Source: an uncultured Corynebacterium sp. (GTDB lineage: Bacteria; Actinomycetota; Actinomycetes; Mycobacteriales; Mycobacteriaceae). Taken from it: a stretch of 64,000 nt of DNA. Location of the stretch: NCBI RefSeq assembly GCF_946221935.1, contig NZ_CAMIGN010000011.1, positions 22,919 to 86,918 on the forward strand, read 5' to 3'. The position numbers and the translations under genes are program-made. Positions 1-10,300 of the stretch are shown here, one piece after another (within the stretch, counting starts at the first letter, position 1; each line of letters starts with the position of its first letter). Below the pieces are notes generated by a model. It had not been told where the DNA came from and searched no databases. It was given only the letters and a program-made list of their open reading frames with translations.

Positions 1-977
1 ACAATGGACATTTCCAGCTCGTTGGGCTGCAGGACGAAGCGGCCCACAATATCGGCTAGCAGTACAGCCGCACCGCCGACGATGGCAGTTGGTAGCAAGA
101 GGCGGGTAAGTGCCGGGCCGGTAAACGGGCGTAGTAGGTGTGGCACGGCGAAGCCCACGAATGTCACAAGCCCCACGGTGGCTGTCGCCGAGCCGGCGAG
201 GATGATCACCGCTGCGGCAGCCAACAAGCGGGTTCTCGTGGGCGAGCTGCCAAGGGAACGGGCGGAGTCCTCTCCCATCGCAAGTAGATCCAGCGGGCGT
301 GCTGCAAGCGCACCACATAGAGCACCTAGTGCTAGGCCTAAAGCAGCTAAGGCCACGTCTTCCATACCCCGCCCAGCCGTAGAGCCGACAGTCCAGCGAC
401 GGAGCCCTTCCAGGGTGTCGGAAGAATAGAGGCTCAGCATGTTCGTGGCCGCTTGCAGGGCAAAGGTAACTCCCACGCCCACGAGTACCAGAGTTAGCGG
501 GTTACGGGATACGCGGGAAATCAACAGCACGATTAGAGCGGCGACGGCAGCTCCGAGGAGCCCCACAAGTGTTCGCTCTCCGACCGTCGTTGCCCAGCCC
601 AAGGTCAGTGCCGCGGCGACTGCGAAACTTGCTCCGGCGTTCACGCCGATAATGCCGGGATCTGCCAAGGGGTTGCGGGTCCAGCTCTGAGCAATGGCAC
701 CCGCCATAGCCAGGGCTGCGCCTGTGATCACAGCCAAGAGGGTGCGCGGAACGCGCAAGTCCCAAATGATGCCGGACTGTTCAGCATTAATGTCGGACTG
801 CGTAGATGGGTGCGGACCATGCATGAGGATGCTGGTCACCTCGCCAATGGAAAGGTCTTTGGAACCCAAGTACAGGGAGGCAACCAGCAGCAATGCCAAA
901 CCAACGAGTGCGGCCGAAGTAAGCAAACGCCGGGAAAACACCAAAGAATGTCGAGTTCTTGAGACGGACACTTTCAA
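1..977 (-). CDS. FecCD-family iron-siderophore ABC permease (C-terminus cut by window edge)
   Basis: Inner-membrane permease subunit of a BtuC/FecCD importer that moves ferric siderophore into the cytoplasm. The translated minus strand has about 325 residues and runs off the window without a stop. It shows the family hallmarks: RVPRTLLAVITGAALAMAG, then NPLADPGIIGVNAGASF, and near the end a conserved FVGFAVPHLLR segment followed by LLADIVGR. The likely start is a TTG that directly follows the TAA of the upstream binding-protein gene, with a GTG two codons further in as an alternative; neither has a good ribosome site, so translational coupling is likely. Usual family length is about 340 residues, so only around 15-20 are missing. 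A second permease gene and an ATPase for this transporter may lie beyond the window; otherwise it could share the FecE-type ATPase at 19.0-19.9 kb. Confidence 0.88.
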   Translation of the reverse strand, partial: MKVSVSRTRHSLVFSRRLLTSAALVGLALLLVASLYLGSKDLSIGEVTSILMHGPHPSTQSDINAEQSGIIWDLRVPRTLLAVITGAALAMAGAIAQSWTRNPLADPGIIGVNAGASFAVAAALTLGWATTVGERTLVGLLGAAVAALIVLLISRVSRNPLTLVLVGVGVTFALQAATNMLSLYSSDTLEGLRRWTVGSTAGRGMEDVALAALGLALGALCGALAARPLDLLAMGEDSARSLGSSPTRTRLLAAAAVIILAGSATATVGLVTFVGFAVPHLLRPFTGPALTRLLLPTAIVGGAAVLLADIVGRFVLQPNELEMSI

Positions 978-1934
978 TTAAATTGCGTCAGAGAATTTCT
1001 CGACCGCCCAAGGGATGGTCAATGGGTTCGGCATGCTCATTGCATTGCCCACGTTTTCGTCCATCCAGCGGACCTTGCCTTCGCGAACAACGTCCAGCTT
1101 GCTGAATGTTGGATCCTTCTTCAAGGTATCGGCGGCACCCTGGTAATCAAGGACGAAGAGGTAATCGACGTTGTTGAGGTCGCTGTAGTTCTCAGGTGCG
1201 ATGTCGCGGTAGAACTCGCCCCCGTTACCTTCGAGCTCCTTCGGGATCTCGAAGCCCAGACTCTCGATAAACTGCCCACGACCGTCACCGGAGGTGTACA
1301 GGCCGATCTTTCCCTGATAAGGCATGACGATAGCCGCACGCTTGCCCTTGAGCTCAGGGTGCTGCTGTTGGAAATCATCGAAGGCCTTCTGCGTTTCTTC
1401 GACAAGCTTGTCGCCTTCTTCTTGCTTGTCTACAGCGCCGGCGATCTGGTTGACCTGATCCCGCCATGGGATCTGCCAGTCCGTGGCACCGTCTGGCTTA
1501 ACGGTGGTTGGGGCGATGTCATTAAGCGCCTTCTTCGCCTGCGCGTCTACGGCAGAGTTCACCGCAATGATCTTGTCCGGATCAGCGGCGGAGATCTTCT
1601 CCAGGATTTCAGCAGTGAATCCATTGGCAGTACCGTAAACCACTTCAGGCTTGTTGTCGCCGAGCTTTTCGGTAGCCCATGGGCCGACGCCAGACGCATC
1701 AACATCTCCCTCAGCACCCCAGGGCGCTACGAGGACTGGTTGGATGCCAAGGGCAAGCAAGGTATCGCTGTCTCCCAGGCCAACTGCGGCGATGCGCTCG
1801 TCCCCGGTGTCCTCATTTTTTGACGCCGCCGCGTCATCGCCTCGGGAGCAACCAGACAGAACAAGAGTGGATGCTGCCAAGACAGCGGCGGTCTTCAGTG
1901 CCGCTCGACGGGTCAGCGAATTGTTTCGAAACAT
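978..1934 (-). CDS. Iron-siderophore-binding lipoprotein (ABC transporter substrate-binding protein)
   Basis: A 318-residue periplasmic-binding-fold protein of the FepB/FhuD class that captures ferric siderophore at the cell surface and hands it to the permease encoded immediately downstream. The N-terminus is basic (RRAALK), then hydrophobic, ending in a lipobox LVLSGC at about residues 25-30, so lipid anchoring is expected. The body contains typical segments: ERIAAVGLGDSDTLLALGI, a central IIAVNSAVDAQ stretch, and NVDYLFVLDY. It is the first gene of a unit preceded by a DtxR-like box inside its promoter. It is one of two siderophore-binding lipoproteins in the locus (the other is at 11.9-12.9 kb). 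Ligand identity is inferred from context only. Confidence 0.9.
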   Translation of the reverse strand: MFRNNSLTRRAALKTAAVLAASTLVLSGCSRGDDAAASKNEDTGDERIAAVGLGDSDTLLALGIQPVLVAPWGAEGDVDASGVGPWATEKLGDNKPEVVYGTANGFTAEILEKISAADPDKIIAVNSAVDAQAKKALNDIAPTTVKPDGATDWQIPWRDQVNQIAGAVDKQEEGDKLVEETQKAFDDFQQQHPELKGKRAAIVMPYQGKIGLYTSGDGRGQFIESLGFEIPKELEGNGGEFYRDIAPENYSDLNNVDYLFVLDYQGAADTLKKDPTFSKLDVVREGKVRWMDENVGNAMSMPNPLTIPWAVEKFSDAI

Positions 1935-1980
1935 GTGGAAGCCTAACGTGTAAGGAACTCTTTGAGGCGCTGTAAAGTAC

Positions 1981-2019
1981 CCGTAGCCCCAAAGGGCTGA
2001 TGGCCTCTTTCAGCTACGG
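1981..2019 (-). other. Hairpin in the 5' leader of the siderophore-binding lipoprotein mRNA
   Basis: CCGTAGC at 1981-1987 is the exact complement of GCTACGG at 2013-2019, with a CCC/GGG mini-stem inside. It lies between the predicted transcription start (about 2033) and the ATG at 1934. No T-tract follows, so it is not a classic terminator. It may affect mRNA stability or translation; that role is inference. Confidence 0.45.
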
Positions 2020-2039
2020 TGGATTCAGCAATCGCGCCC

Positions 2040-2068
2040 ATCTTACACAGGTTAGGCTAACCACACAA
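2040..2068 (-). promoter_or_regulatory. Promoter with overlapping DtxR-type iron box
   Basis: On the minus strand TTGTGT (2068-2063) and TAAGAT (2045-2040) form -35 and -10 elements exactly 17 bp apart. Between and overlapping them is ACAGGTTAGGCTAACCACA (2047-2065), which matches 15 of 19 positions of the DtxR consensus TTAGGTTAGGCTAACCTAA. Iron-bound DtxR here would block RNA polymerase, giving iron repression of the binding protein and permease. The box is seen; binding is inferred. Confidence 0.8.
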
Positions 2069-2216
2069 AAGGCTGCCCTAAGTTAATTATTTTGGGGGAT
2101 GTGTGGCCGCCGATATGGAGGCAGCTCAGCCGCTAGGGGCCAGCCGACAGGGGGCACTTTAGAAACGGTTTAGCAAACCACCAAACGTCCGCCGCTCCTC
2201 CACACGCTTCGCCCGA

Positions 2217-2263
2217 GACAAATGTCCTGAGGTTCGCCCGACCACCGGCAGTTACCTACCTCC
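2217..2263. repeat. Imperfect direct repeat, copy A (left end of siderophore block)
   Basis: Contains GACAAATGTCCT (2217-2228) and CCGGCAGTTACCTACCTCC (2245-2263). Both blocks recur in the same order at 24726-24782. The first block is a palindrome (GACA-AA-TGTC). The right part overlaps the stop codon of the siderophore-interacting protein gene. Nature unknown; it could be an interspersed genomic repeat or a relic of a rearrangement. Confidence 0.7.
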
Positions 2264-4309
2264 CCTCCCCACCTCGAACAGCTGGGCACTCCACCCCACC
2301 GCCTGCTGCGAACGCGCTACCGCACCCACGGCAGCCAGGTGCTTCGCAATCACACGGGCCGTGGGCAGCTGCGATCCATACAGAACGAGGCGTGATAAAT
2401 CTTCCTCGTAGTCATGATCCTCGGCCCCGCTTTCCTGCAACACTGGGGTCACCAGGAACAGCTGCGCCCCAAAACGTAGTACGGCAGCTACCAGCTGTTG
2501 CAGCTCTATAGCTGGCCAACGCCGCCACGGATCAACCAGCACCACAGCATCTACCTGCTCACACAAAGTAGCCACTGTGCCAGCCCAATCCGCCCGGCGC
2601 ACATCCTCACCGCTACACCCAACCGTTGGAGCGTGCAGTGCACTATAGCGAGCACGATCCCGGCGGCGTGGAGCAATATCGCGCAGCATAACCTCCTCTG
2701 CGCTAGCCCCAGGCTCCGTCATCGCTGCAGTTGTTGCGCCTACTGAAATCCTTGCGTCATCTTCTGCCTCCGAAAACGACCCCAACACCACGGCGTTGGC
2801 CTGCGGTATCTTACGTAGAATCTCATCCGCATACACCGCCGCGGCCGGACCTCCCACCGCGCACCGAAGCGAGCCAGCATCCTGTCGCGCTAGTAGCTTG
2901 CTGCTCAGAATCTCCGCTGCGGCCGGGGCCGACCACTGAGCGCTGGAGGCCGCCTGTTCGTGTTCCTCCACGGCCAGTTGTGGCTGGGTTTGCACAATGT
3001 AGTCCCAGCGGTGCTCGCCCGTATCAGCCGGATTCTGCAGTGCCTGCCCTAGCTGGCCAAGTGCTGCGGTCTTGGCGGCTGCCGGCCCGGCAATCCAATC
3101 CCTTACTGGAGAATCCGGGTTTGCTAACTCGCTGCCCAGCGCAGTGAGGCCGATTCGAACCGCCCGTTGGTCCGCCACATCCTCCGCTGAGCTATCCAGT
3201 GCTGCGTCCGCCGACAAAGTCACTAACCCCACTGCCTCCAAGTAACGCGCAATCCGGAGAGCCAGCTCCTGCTGCAGGCCAGTTGCTGCGGCCAGTTGAT
3301 CCACTCGATCCGCGCCCTCATCAATCAGGCCAAAAATCCCCAACCCTACGGCTTGGCGCACCAGAATCGCCGACCCCATCTCAGTGAGTTCATGCAGCTC
3401 AATCACCGCATTACGGTGGCTCGTCACAGCCCCTGTCTCCGCCCCCTCACTGTCGCCCTGCGTAGCCGTCGCCCCTGCTTCCGATTGTGCCGGTGCCATT
3501 GCGCGCCAGTACCCCGTAATCTCCACGTTTTCCCGCGGAATCCCCAGAGCTCGAACCCAGCGTCGGATCGCCTTCAATCGCCCGGCCTCTCCCGCAGCCC
3601 ATACATAGGGCATCGCGGCGGGCTCGGCCGCCCACTCTGGGTGTTCTCCGTACAACTCGGTAGCTTTCGCCACGAAGTCCCCGCCCTCGTCTCGCACCTG
3701 CCAGTGAATGTCCACCTGTGCTTCGAACTCCAGTCGCTGGACATGTGCCCGCGTGGCTACCTCAATAATCGCCACTGCCCTATACCCGGCGGGCAAAGAC
3801 TCTATACAGCGAGCAATCGCCGGCAGCGCCGTCTCGTCGCCCACCATCAGTAGCCACGGAGTGTGGGTGGGCAGCGCTGCGCAAGACTTCGGCCCTGCGA
3901 TATACAGGGGATCTCCCGGTCGAGCTCGTGCGGACCAGTCCTCGGCCAGGCCTTGGCCATGCCGCGCGAAGTCTACGACGAGGCGGCCCTGGGAGGCGTC
4001 GAATGAACGGACGGTATATGTCCGAAACAGATCTTTGACCTCCTCTTGCCATAGCACCGTCGCGTCCTCCCGTGTGATGGGGTGAGGGCGCTCCCCGGTG
4101 GCCGGGTCTGGGAAGATGATGCGGATATCGTCGTCGAAACCATCGCTGACTAGCGGTGGTGCGTCTACGCCGAACGCACTATGGGCGCGTAGTTGTTCGC
4201 CCGTCAGAGTAATGCGACGCATCCCTGGTGTGATGTCCTCGATGTCATCGACCTGCAGTTCGCGGATCGTAATGGGGTAGATTTCCCTGTCTCGGCTATT
4301 CCTCGCCAT
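2252..4309 (-). CDS. Siderophore-interacting protein (SIP) fused to a degenerate O-methyltransferase-like domain
   Basis: The N-terminal part (about residues 10-270) is a SIP/ViuB-type flavin reductase that releases iron from imported siderophore: FAD motif RTYTVRSF, GDETALPAIARC, then WAAGEAGRLKAIRRWVR and ITGYWR. After an Ala/Gly-rich linker the protein continues for about 390 residues. This part opens like the winged-helix dimerisation domain of family-2 O-methyltransferases (VRQAVGLGIFGLIDEG, LAAATGLQQELALRIARYL) and proceeds to a Rossmann-like region where the SAM glycine loop is eroded (CAVGGPAAAVYADE instead of a VGGGTG-type loop). Total 685 residues against 250-300 for a plain SIP. 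I chose the second ATG (4309) because AAAGGA lies six bases before it; an ATG at 4315 would overlap that site. It follows the NRPS gene by 57 bases and is probably co-transcribed. The C-terminal function is unknown. Confidence 0.88.
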   Translation of the reverse strand: MARNSRDREIYPITIRELQVDDIEDITPGMRRITLTGEQLRAHSAFGVDAPPLVSDGFDDDIRIIFPDPATGERPHPITREDATVLWQEEVKDLFRTYTVRSFDASQGRLVVDFARHGQGLAEDWSARARPGDPLYIAGPKSCAALPTHTPWLLMVGDETALPAIARCIESLPAGYRAVAIIEVATRAHVQRLEFEAQVDIHWQVRDEGGDFVAKATELYGEHPEWAAEPAAMPYVWAAGEAGRLKAIRRWVRALGIPRENVEITGYWRAMAPAQSEAGATATQGDSEGAETGAVTSHRNAVIELHELTEMGSAILVRQAVGLGIFGLIDEGADRVDQLAAATGLQQELALRIARYLEAVGLVTLSADAALDSSAEDVADQRAVRIGLTALGSELANPDSPVRDWIAGPAAAKTAALGQLGQALQNPADTGEHRWDYIVQTQPQLAVEEHEQAASSAQWSAPAAAEILSSKLLARQDAGSLRCAVGGPAAAVYADEILRKIPQANAVVLGSFSEAEDDARISVGATTAAMTEPGASAEEVMLRDIAPRRRDRARYSALHAPTVGCSGEDVRRADWAGTVATLCEQVDAVVLVDPWRRWPAIELQQLVAAVLRFGAQLFLVTPVLQESGAEDHDYEEDLSRLVLYGSQLPTARVIAKHLAAVGAVARSQQAVGWSAQLFEVGRGGR

Positions 4310-4366
4310 GGTCATTCCTTTCTCGTTTCTGGGTTGGCGGTGTGCGGTGAGTCGGTGTGTAGCGGG

Positions 4367-7300
4367 TCAGTGCGCAGGGTCGGCATGCGGTGGGGCGGCA
4401 TGCGCAGGGTCGATACCTGTAGCCTCGGGTGCTGGCCGGTCAGCCGAACTCTTGTTCAGCAGCCGCGGTGCCCATTGCTGGAAAACGTTCTTCCAGCCAT
4501 CGGCTTTCACCAGCTGCGCGTGCGTAAGTTCAAGCTCGCTCACCTGCACCGGATACGCCCCCGGACGGCGCCTCCACGCAGCAGCCGGATCCCACTGCCC
4601 GTGTGCCACATCACTGTTGTTTTGCGTTGCCACCACTAGCTCGACCCGGCCTTCGTAGCTGGTGGGTGCTGCTGTGTGCAGCATCTGCATGCAGAAACGG
4701 ATGTTGTTTTCTATATCGACGCCCACAGTGCCCAATTCGTGTGACATCCCATCGGCACGCGCAATTGCCCGAACGTCGTAGTCACCAAAGGCTGTCCTGC
4801 CATCGGGCGTGCCCGGCGGCAAGGAATGCGTACCGGAGCTGGGGCTGCTGCCGCTGGGGTAGGCGTCAAGAATTCCTAAGAACCGCACCTCATAGCCCCG
4901 GCGCTGCAACGCGGCAGCGATGTTTTCAGCCACCACGCCACCGAAGGAGTAGCCCACCAACGTGAAGGGTCCTTCTTGTTGCTCGGCCAGGATCTGTTCG
5001 GTGTAGAGCTCCGCTAGCTCGGCCAGTGTTTCCACCTGGGGTAGCGGGGACGGTAGTTCGATCAGGCGGGTGTCGAACTCAGTGTCCGCCAGAAGGCTGG
5101 CCAGCGGGGCGAAGGCCAAGCCATGTCCGCCGATCGGATGGAGGCACCACACCGGGCGGCGTTGCGAATGCTCGGCAGTCTGTAAGCGCTGGGATTGCTG
5201 CGGCTTCGGCGGCTGCTTAGCCTTCATAGCTCCACCAGTGCCCTGCCCCAGCCGTTCCGCGATGGCTGCCGGAGTACCAGCATCCACAATGTCCTGGATC
5301 TTCAACTGCATGCCCTGCTTGCGCAGCACACCCATCAAACGCATGGCCAGCAGGGAGTCACCACCGGAGGTGAAGAAGTTCTCTTCGGGGCCGATCGGGT
5401 TGCCTAGCAAGCTCTCCATGGCGGCCTGCACCTGGGCGCATACGGGGTTGTCCTCAGAAAGCTCCCGGTTACCGGTATTGCACGTATCCGCTTCCTCTAC
5501 TTCGCTGTGCCCATCTACTTCTATTTGCCCGTCCGCTGGCTCCTCAAACTCGCCGCGCTCCGGAAGCAACTCCACCAACCGGAGATCCCTACCGGTGGCG
5601 GCGTCGCACAGTGCATTGAGGAATGTGCCGAACCACCTCGCGGCGGCGTCAGGAAGAATGCGTTCCACCACATCCGGACGGTGCACCAGCGTAATTTCCA
5701 AAACGTCCCCGGGCGGGCACACGACAGTCAGCGGGTAATGCGTGCGACCGCTGGTGCGCAGCCCCTGGATGCGCAGGCACGACTCGGAGGTCTCCACTGT
5801 GTGTGGACCGCTCGGTGCACCGAAGTGTGCGTGATGGTCGTACACCACCGCGGTGTCGAACAACGGTGCACTTCCCACCAGGGTCTCGATCTCCTGTAGC
5901 GGCGTGGTCTGGTTCTCGCTGATCAGCGCCATGGTATCTGCCACCTGTCGCACGGTATGGCGCAGCGTGTGCCCCGGTTCGAGTTGTACGTGCAACGGGA
6001 GTGTGGTGATGAACATGCCCACCGCACTAGCCATTCGCGGCTGCTCCGCGGACCGGCCGGAAAGAGTCACCCCCGTAGTCACTCGGCGCCCACCATGCAG
6101 CGCAGCCAGCGTGAGCAACCATGCGGTTTGTACCAGTACACTGGGTGTGGTTCCTAGGCTCGCCGAGGCGGTTGCCACCCGCCCATCTGTGTCGCGGTGC
6201 AGTACGTGCGGCACCTCTGGGGCTTCTGTTGTGCTCTTTTTACTTGACGCCACCGGCCGCAAGCCCGCAATCACACCTCCGTGCTCGCCTGTGCGGCTGG
6301 CCTCATGGGGCTGATCGGTGCCGGTGAAAATCTGTTGCCAGGCGTGGTGTTCCCGCTCCAGTTGTTCGACGCTGCGTTGGCACAGGCTTCGAGCAAATTC
6401 CGCGAAGGAGGGCGCGGGGTCCAGATCCTCGCCGCTTAGCAGTCGCTGCAAATCCTGCAGCATCACGGCGGTGGACCAGCCATCGGTGAGGATGTGATGG
6501 CTGCCCAGCACAAGTGTGGCAGGGCGGTTGGTTTCTAGTCGGTTACTCTCTGGCAACAGCACCAGGTCTGCGGTGACTAGCGGGCCGGATTCCAGGTCCA
6601 CGGCGCGGTGGCCGCGCAACTCCCGCAGCTGTTCCACGAACACATGAGCTGCAGCCGGTGAGAAGTCTCTGCAGTCGTGGATTGTCCAGGGCAGATCGAG
6701 CCGCTCCGGAATCAGCATCAGCGGGAGGTCGCTGCAATCGAACACGGCGCGCAGTGCTGCGTGGCGGCGCAGAATTGCCCGCATCGACTGGTGGATAAGC
6801 TCTGGGGAGGCCACACCAGTAAGGTCCACGGCGGCGGCAATGACGTAGCGGTCGGTTCCGGCCAATCCGTGGAACAGCAGCCCCTGCTGGGAGGCAGTAG
6901 CCGGGACAATGTCTTCCAGGGGACCGTGGGCGGCTTCCAGGGAGCGCAGATGAGCAACGCTGAGGGTCGGTGTGGGCTGGTTGGTTGAGCTGTGGCCTAG
7001 CCGAGGGTTCGTCGGCTGTGTATCGAATGCCCGGTAGTCGCTAGGTAGTGCTTGGCGCAGTACCAACCGATCCGCGACCAGCAGATCCCGCGCCGCACGC
7101 TGTAGCTGTTCGTGCAGTTTCTCCAGCACGGTCGGGGATGCATCCCTGAGTGCTGCCAGGTCCGCCACGTATTCCACGTCTGCGCCGTCCGAGGTGAGGA
7201 AGACATTTATCGTCAGCGCCTCCGTCATCCGCCGGTCGTCGGATTCCAACACGCCGAAGCTCTCCTCCGGCTGGGCATCCAGAACATTAATCACCACACG

Positions 7301-10300
7301 ACGGTTTGGAGGGCACGAAGCTGGATCCCACGGCTGAGCCTGCGACTCGGCCTCGCGCCCAGCGCGAACCCACGCTGCCATAAACCTCGGAGAATTGGCG
7401 GATGAATGAACGGAGGCACCGTCAGCCCTCGCAGAGAAAGCCCAACGCTCCTCCGTAGTGAACCAACCGATCAGCTCCATGCAATCCACCGCGCTACCGG
7501 TGCTGCCATAGTCACCAGAACGAGTGGCACCGGTGCCGCCATCGCGGCCGTGCCCTTCCACCACCAGCTGAAGCTCGGTCAAACCTACGGCCTGCAGCGC
7601 TTGCGCTAACAATGACACCACCACGACCTGTCGGTCTGTTCGAAAACGCTGCGCCAGCTCGGCACTCATCGCCGCAGCATCCGGCATTGCAATTTTTCGC
7701 CACATCATCGTGGCCTGTCCCCGTGGGCATAGCAGTTTCTCCGGCAACTCCGGCAAGACCGACAGCTCCGCCGATCCCGGTGGCACGTTCTGCACGGCCT
7801 GGTGCTCCACGGCACGCTGCATCCCGTGGGCGCGCAGGAGGCCGGTGAGCGCGGGAAGCTTCACGTTGGCGTCAATTAATACAGCATTCCACTCGCGCTG
7901 CAGGTTCGGCCAGGACAGCGCATCGATCGCCAGGTGGTGCACCATCACCAGCGCGCCTTCCCTGCACAGTCCGACCTGCCACATCACTCCACCATCGGGG
8001 GCTATGCCGGCGGCCAGCTGCTCCACCGGATCTGGGCCGTCCGGCGCAAGCTCCACCACAATCTCCTCGGCGTTAGCCAGTGGCACACGCGGGATCAGCT
8101 GCACTACGTTGTCCCAGTCCAGCAACATCCGCAGGCTCGCATGCCGGCGCTGAAGCACCTCCACCGCGCGTAGCACATCGGCTTGGCCGCACCCGGGTGG
8201 CATATCTAGCCACCGGTACATCACGTGGCGACGCATCGCATGCACGGTGGGCGCAGCTGCAATCTGCGTGCGTGCCACCGGACTCCACGGCAATACACCC
8301 CAATCCAGCCATTGATTGTCCCCATTATTGGATCTCGAATTACCCCCCTTGCCCAGGTCTTCACCAGAACTAAGGAAGGTCGGGCGCGCAGCCTGCGAAA
8401 CCTGGGGAGCCTGCGGATTCTGCGGAGGACGGAAGTCTAATGGGATCTGCGCTAACGCAATGCCGCCCATTAGGTCCTTCGGCTGCAACAGCAGCCCCTG
8501 CTGACGTGCGCGAGAGGCCACATGAAGAGCAGCAATACTCTCCCCTCCCAAACTGATGAAGTCCTGATCAGGATCAGTCTGCTGCGGCGGTAGATGGAGA
8601 ACATCACACACCGTGCGATGCAGCAGGAGGTGGGCAGGGTCGAGCGGCGCAAGCGGGTCGTTTTTACCGCTTGTAGTTGCGTTACCTGCGCTAGAGACCT
8701 CCACGGGTTCGGTCGCCTCGGGAGCTGCGGTATCCTCCTTCGCACCAGCGGTCGGCGGCTGCAGTCCGTATCCGGCGATAGCCTCCCGGTCGATCTTGCC
8801 GGAGGTGGTGGTGGGCAGCGCTCGCACTGGATGGATGCGCCGGGGGATCGCCGCGGCGGGTAAAGCAGCTTGCAACTGGTGCCGGATAGCGGTCAGATCT
8901 GAAGAGTCCATGGGCCAATCCCCTACCACCGCAGCAACCAACACAGTGGCCTGCCCACTGCGATTCAGTGGTGCCACGGCGCAGTGCCGCACGCCGTTCA
9001 CGCTGGCTAGTACAGCTTCCACTTCGGCCAGCTCCACGCGCTGCCCATTGATCTCGACTTGCTCATCGGCACGCCCCAGAAACTGGTAGCCCCGCCCAGG
9101 AATCCATCGTGCCCGATCCCCGGTGCGGTAAATGCGCTCCGGAGCCCGACGCGGGTCGATGCGAACGTCCTCCTTGAACGCCGCATCGGTGGCCTCCGGA
9201 AGGCCACGGTAGCCGAGTGCCAGCTGTGGACCGGCTAGAACCAGTTCGCCTACTTCTTGGTCTCCTACCAGCTGCAGGGCGTTATCCACCAGGTAGGCAC
9301 GCATACCGGCAACGGGCCGCCCCAGGTGTGCCACGCCCGGCTCCACTCGGGCCAAAAGGGCATCTACAGTGCTTTCGGTGGGGCCATAGGCATTGACGAC
9401 CTCCAGGCCGGTGGCCGCCAGGTGATCCCACAGCTCAGCGGGCAGCTCTTCGCCACCCAAAACCACTAACTGCAGGCTCGGTACTTTCTCCAATAACTGC
9501 GCGGCCAACAACGCCTTCATCATGGAGGGAGTCGTATCCACCACATTGATCTGCTGTGTAGCGAAGTGTTCCACCAGCTTATCTGCATCCCCAGTGGCCT
9601 GTTCTGGGTAGAGGTGCACGTCGTGGCCCGCCAGCAGCCACAGCAACTGGTCGAATGCTGCATCGAAACTGAAAGACGCCGTATGCGCCACCACCGCGTG
9701 CGGCCTGTCGTACAATCCGCTGCGGTGTTGGGCAAACAGAGAGCTAATGGCACGGCGGGGAACCTCCACGCCCTTGGGCTTGCCGGTGGATCCAGAAGTA
9801 TAGATCAGGTAGGCCAATTGCTCCGGGTCTGGACAGGCTGCCGATTCCGCGGACCGTTCTACGACGTTCTCCTCCGAGGTGGTACTGCCCAAGGCTAGGG
9901 CGTAGTGGATGGCCGCCGCATCCACACTAGCTACCGGTTCAGCGTTCGCATGGATTTGCTCACGGCGCTGGGCAGGACTGGTGGGATCGATATAGACGAA
10001 GGGCACACCCGCGGCGAAAGCGGCTAGCACAGCAAGGGCCAATTCGCGCCCCCGCTCCATCTCGAGAGCGAGCACTGGTCGCGCCCTATCTTGCTCGGTG
10101 ACTTGTTCCGCCTGGCGCCACCTGTCGCTTCCCAGAACCTCACGGCGAAAGTAACTAGCCAGGCGATGTACTGCAGCGTGGAGATCCTTGCTGTTCAGCA
10201 CTGCAGCGCCCAGTATCTCGCGATCCAACATCTCAGTTCCGGGCTCGGTATCCCAGCCATCGGCAGTGTGAACCACCAGATGTGCCTGTGTGTGGTTTCG

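Larger units (their letters stand above)
1935..2251. other. Intergenic region with iron-regulated promoter and structured leader
   Basis: This 317-base gap contains, reading on the minus strand, the DtxR-controlled promoter of the binding-protein gene (about 2040-2068), a roughly 100-base untranslated leader with a 7-bp-stem hairpin (1981-2019), and most of one copy of a repeat that recurs at 24.7 kb (2217-2263). No coding sequence is apparent. Confidence 0.7.
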
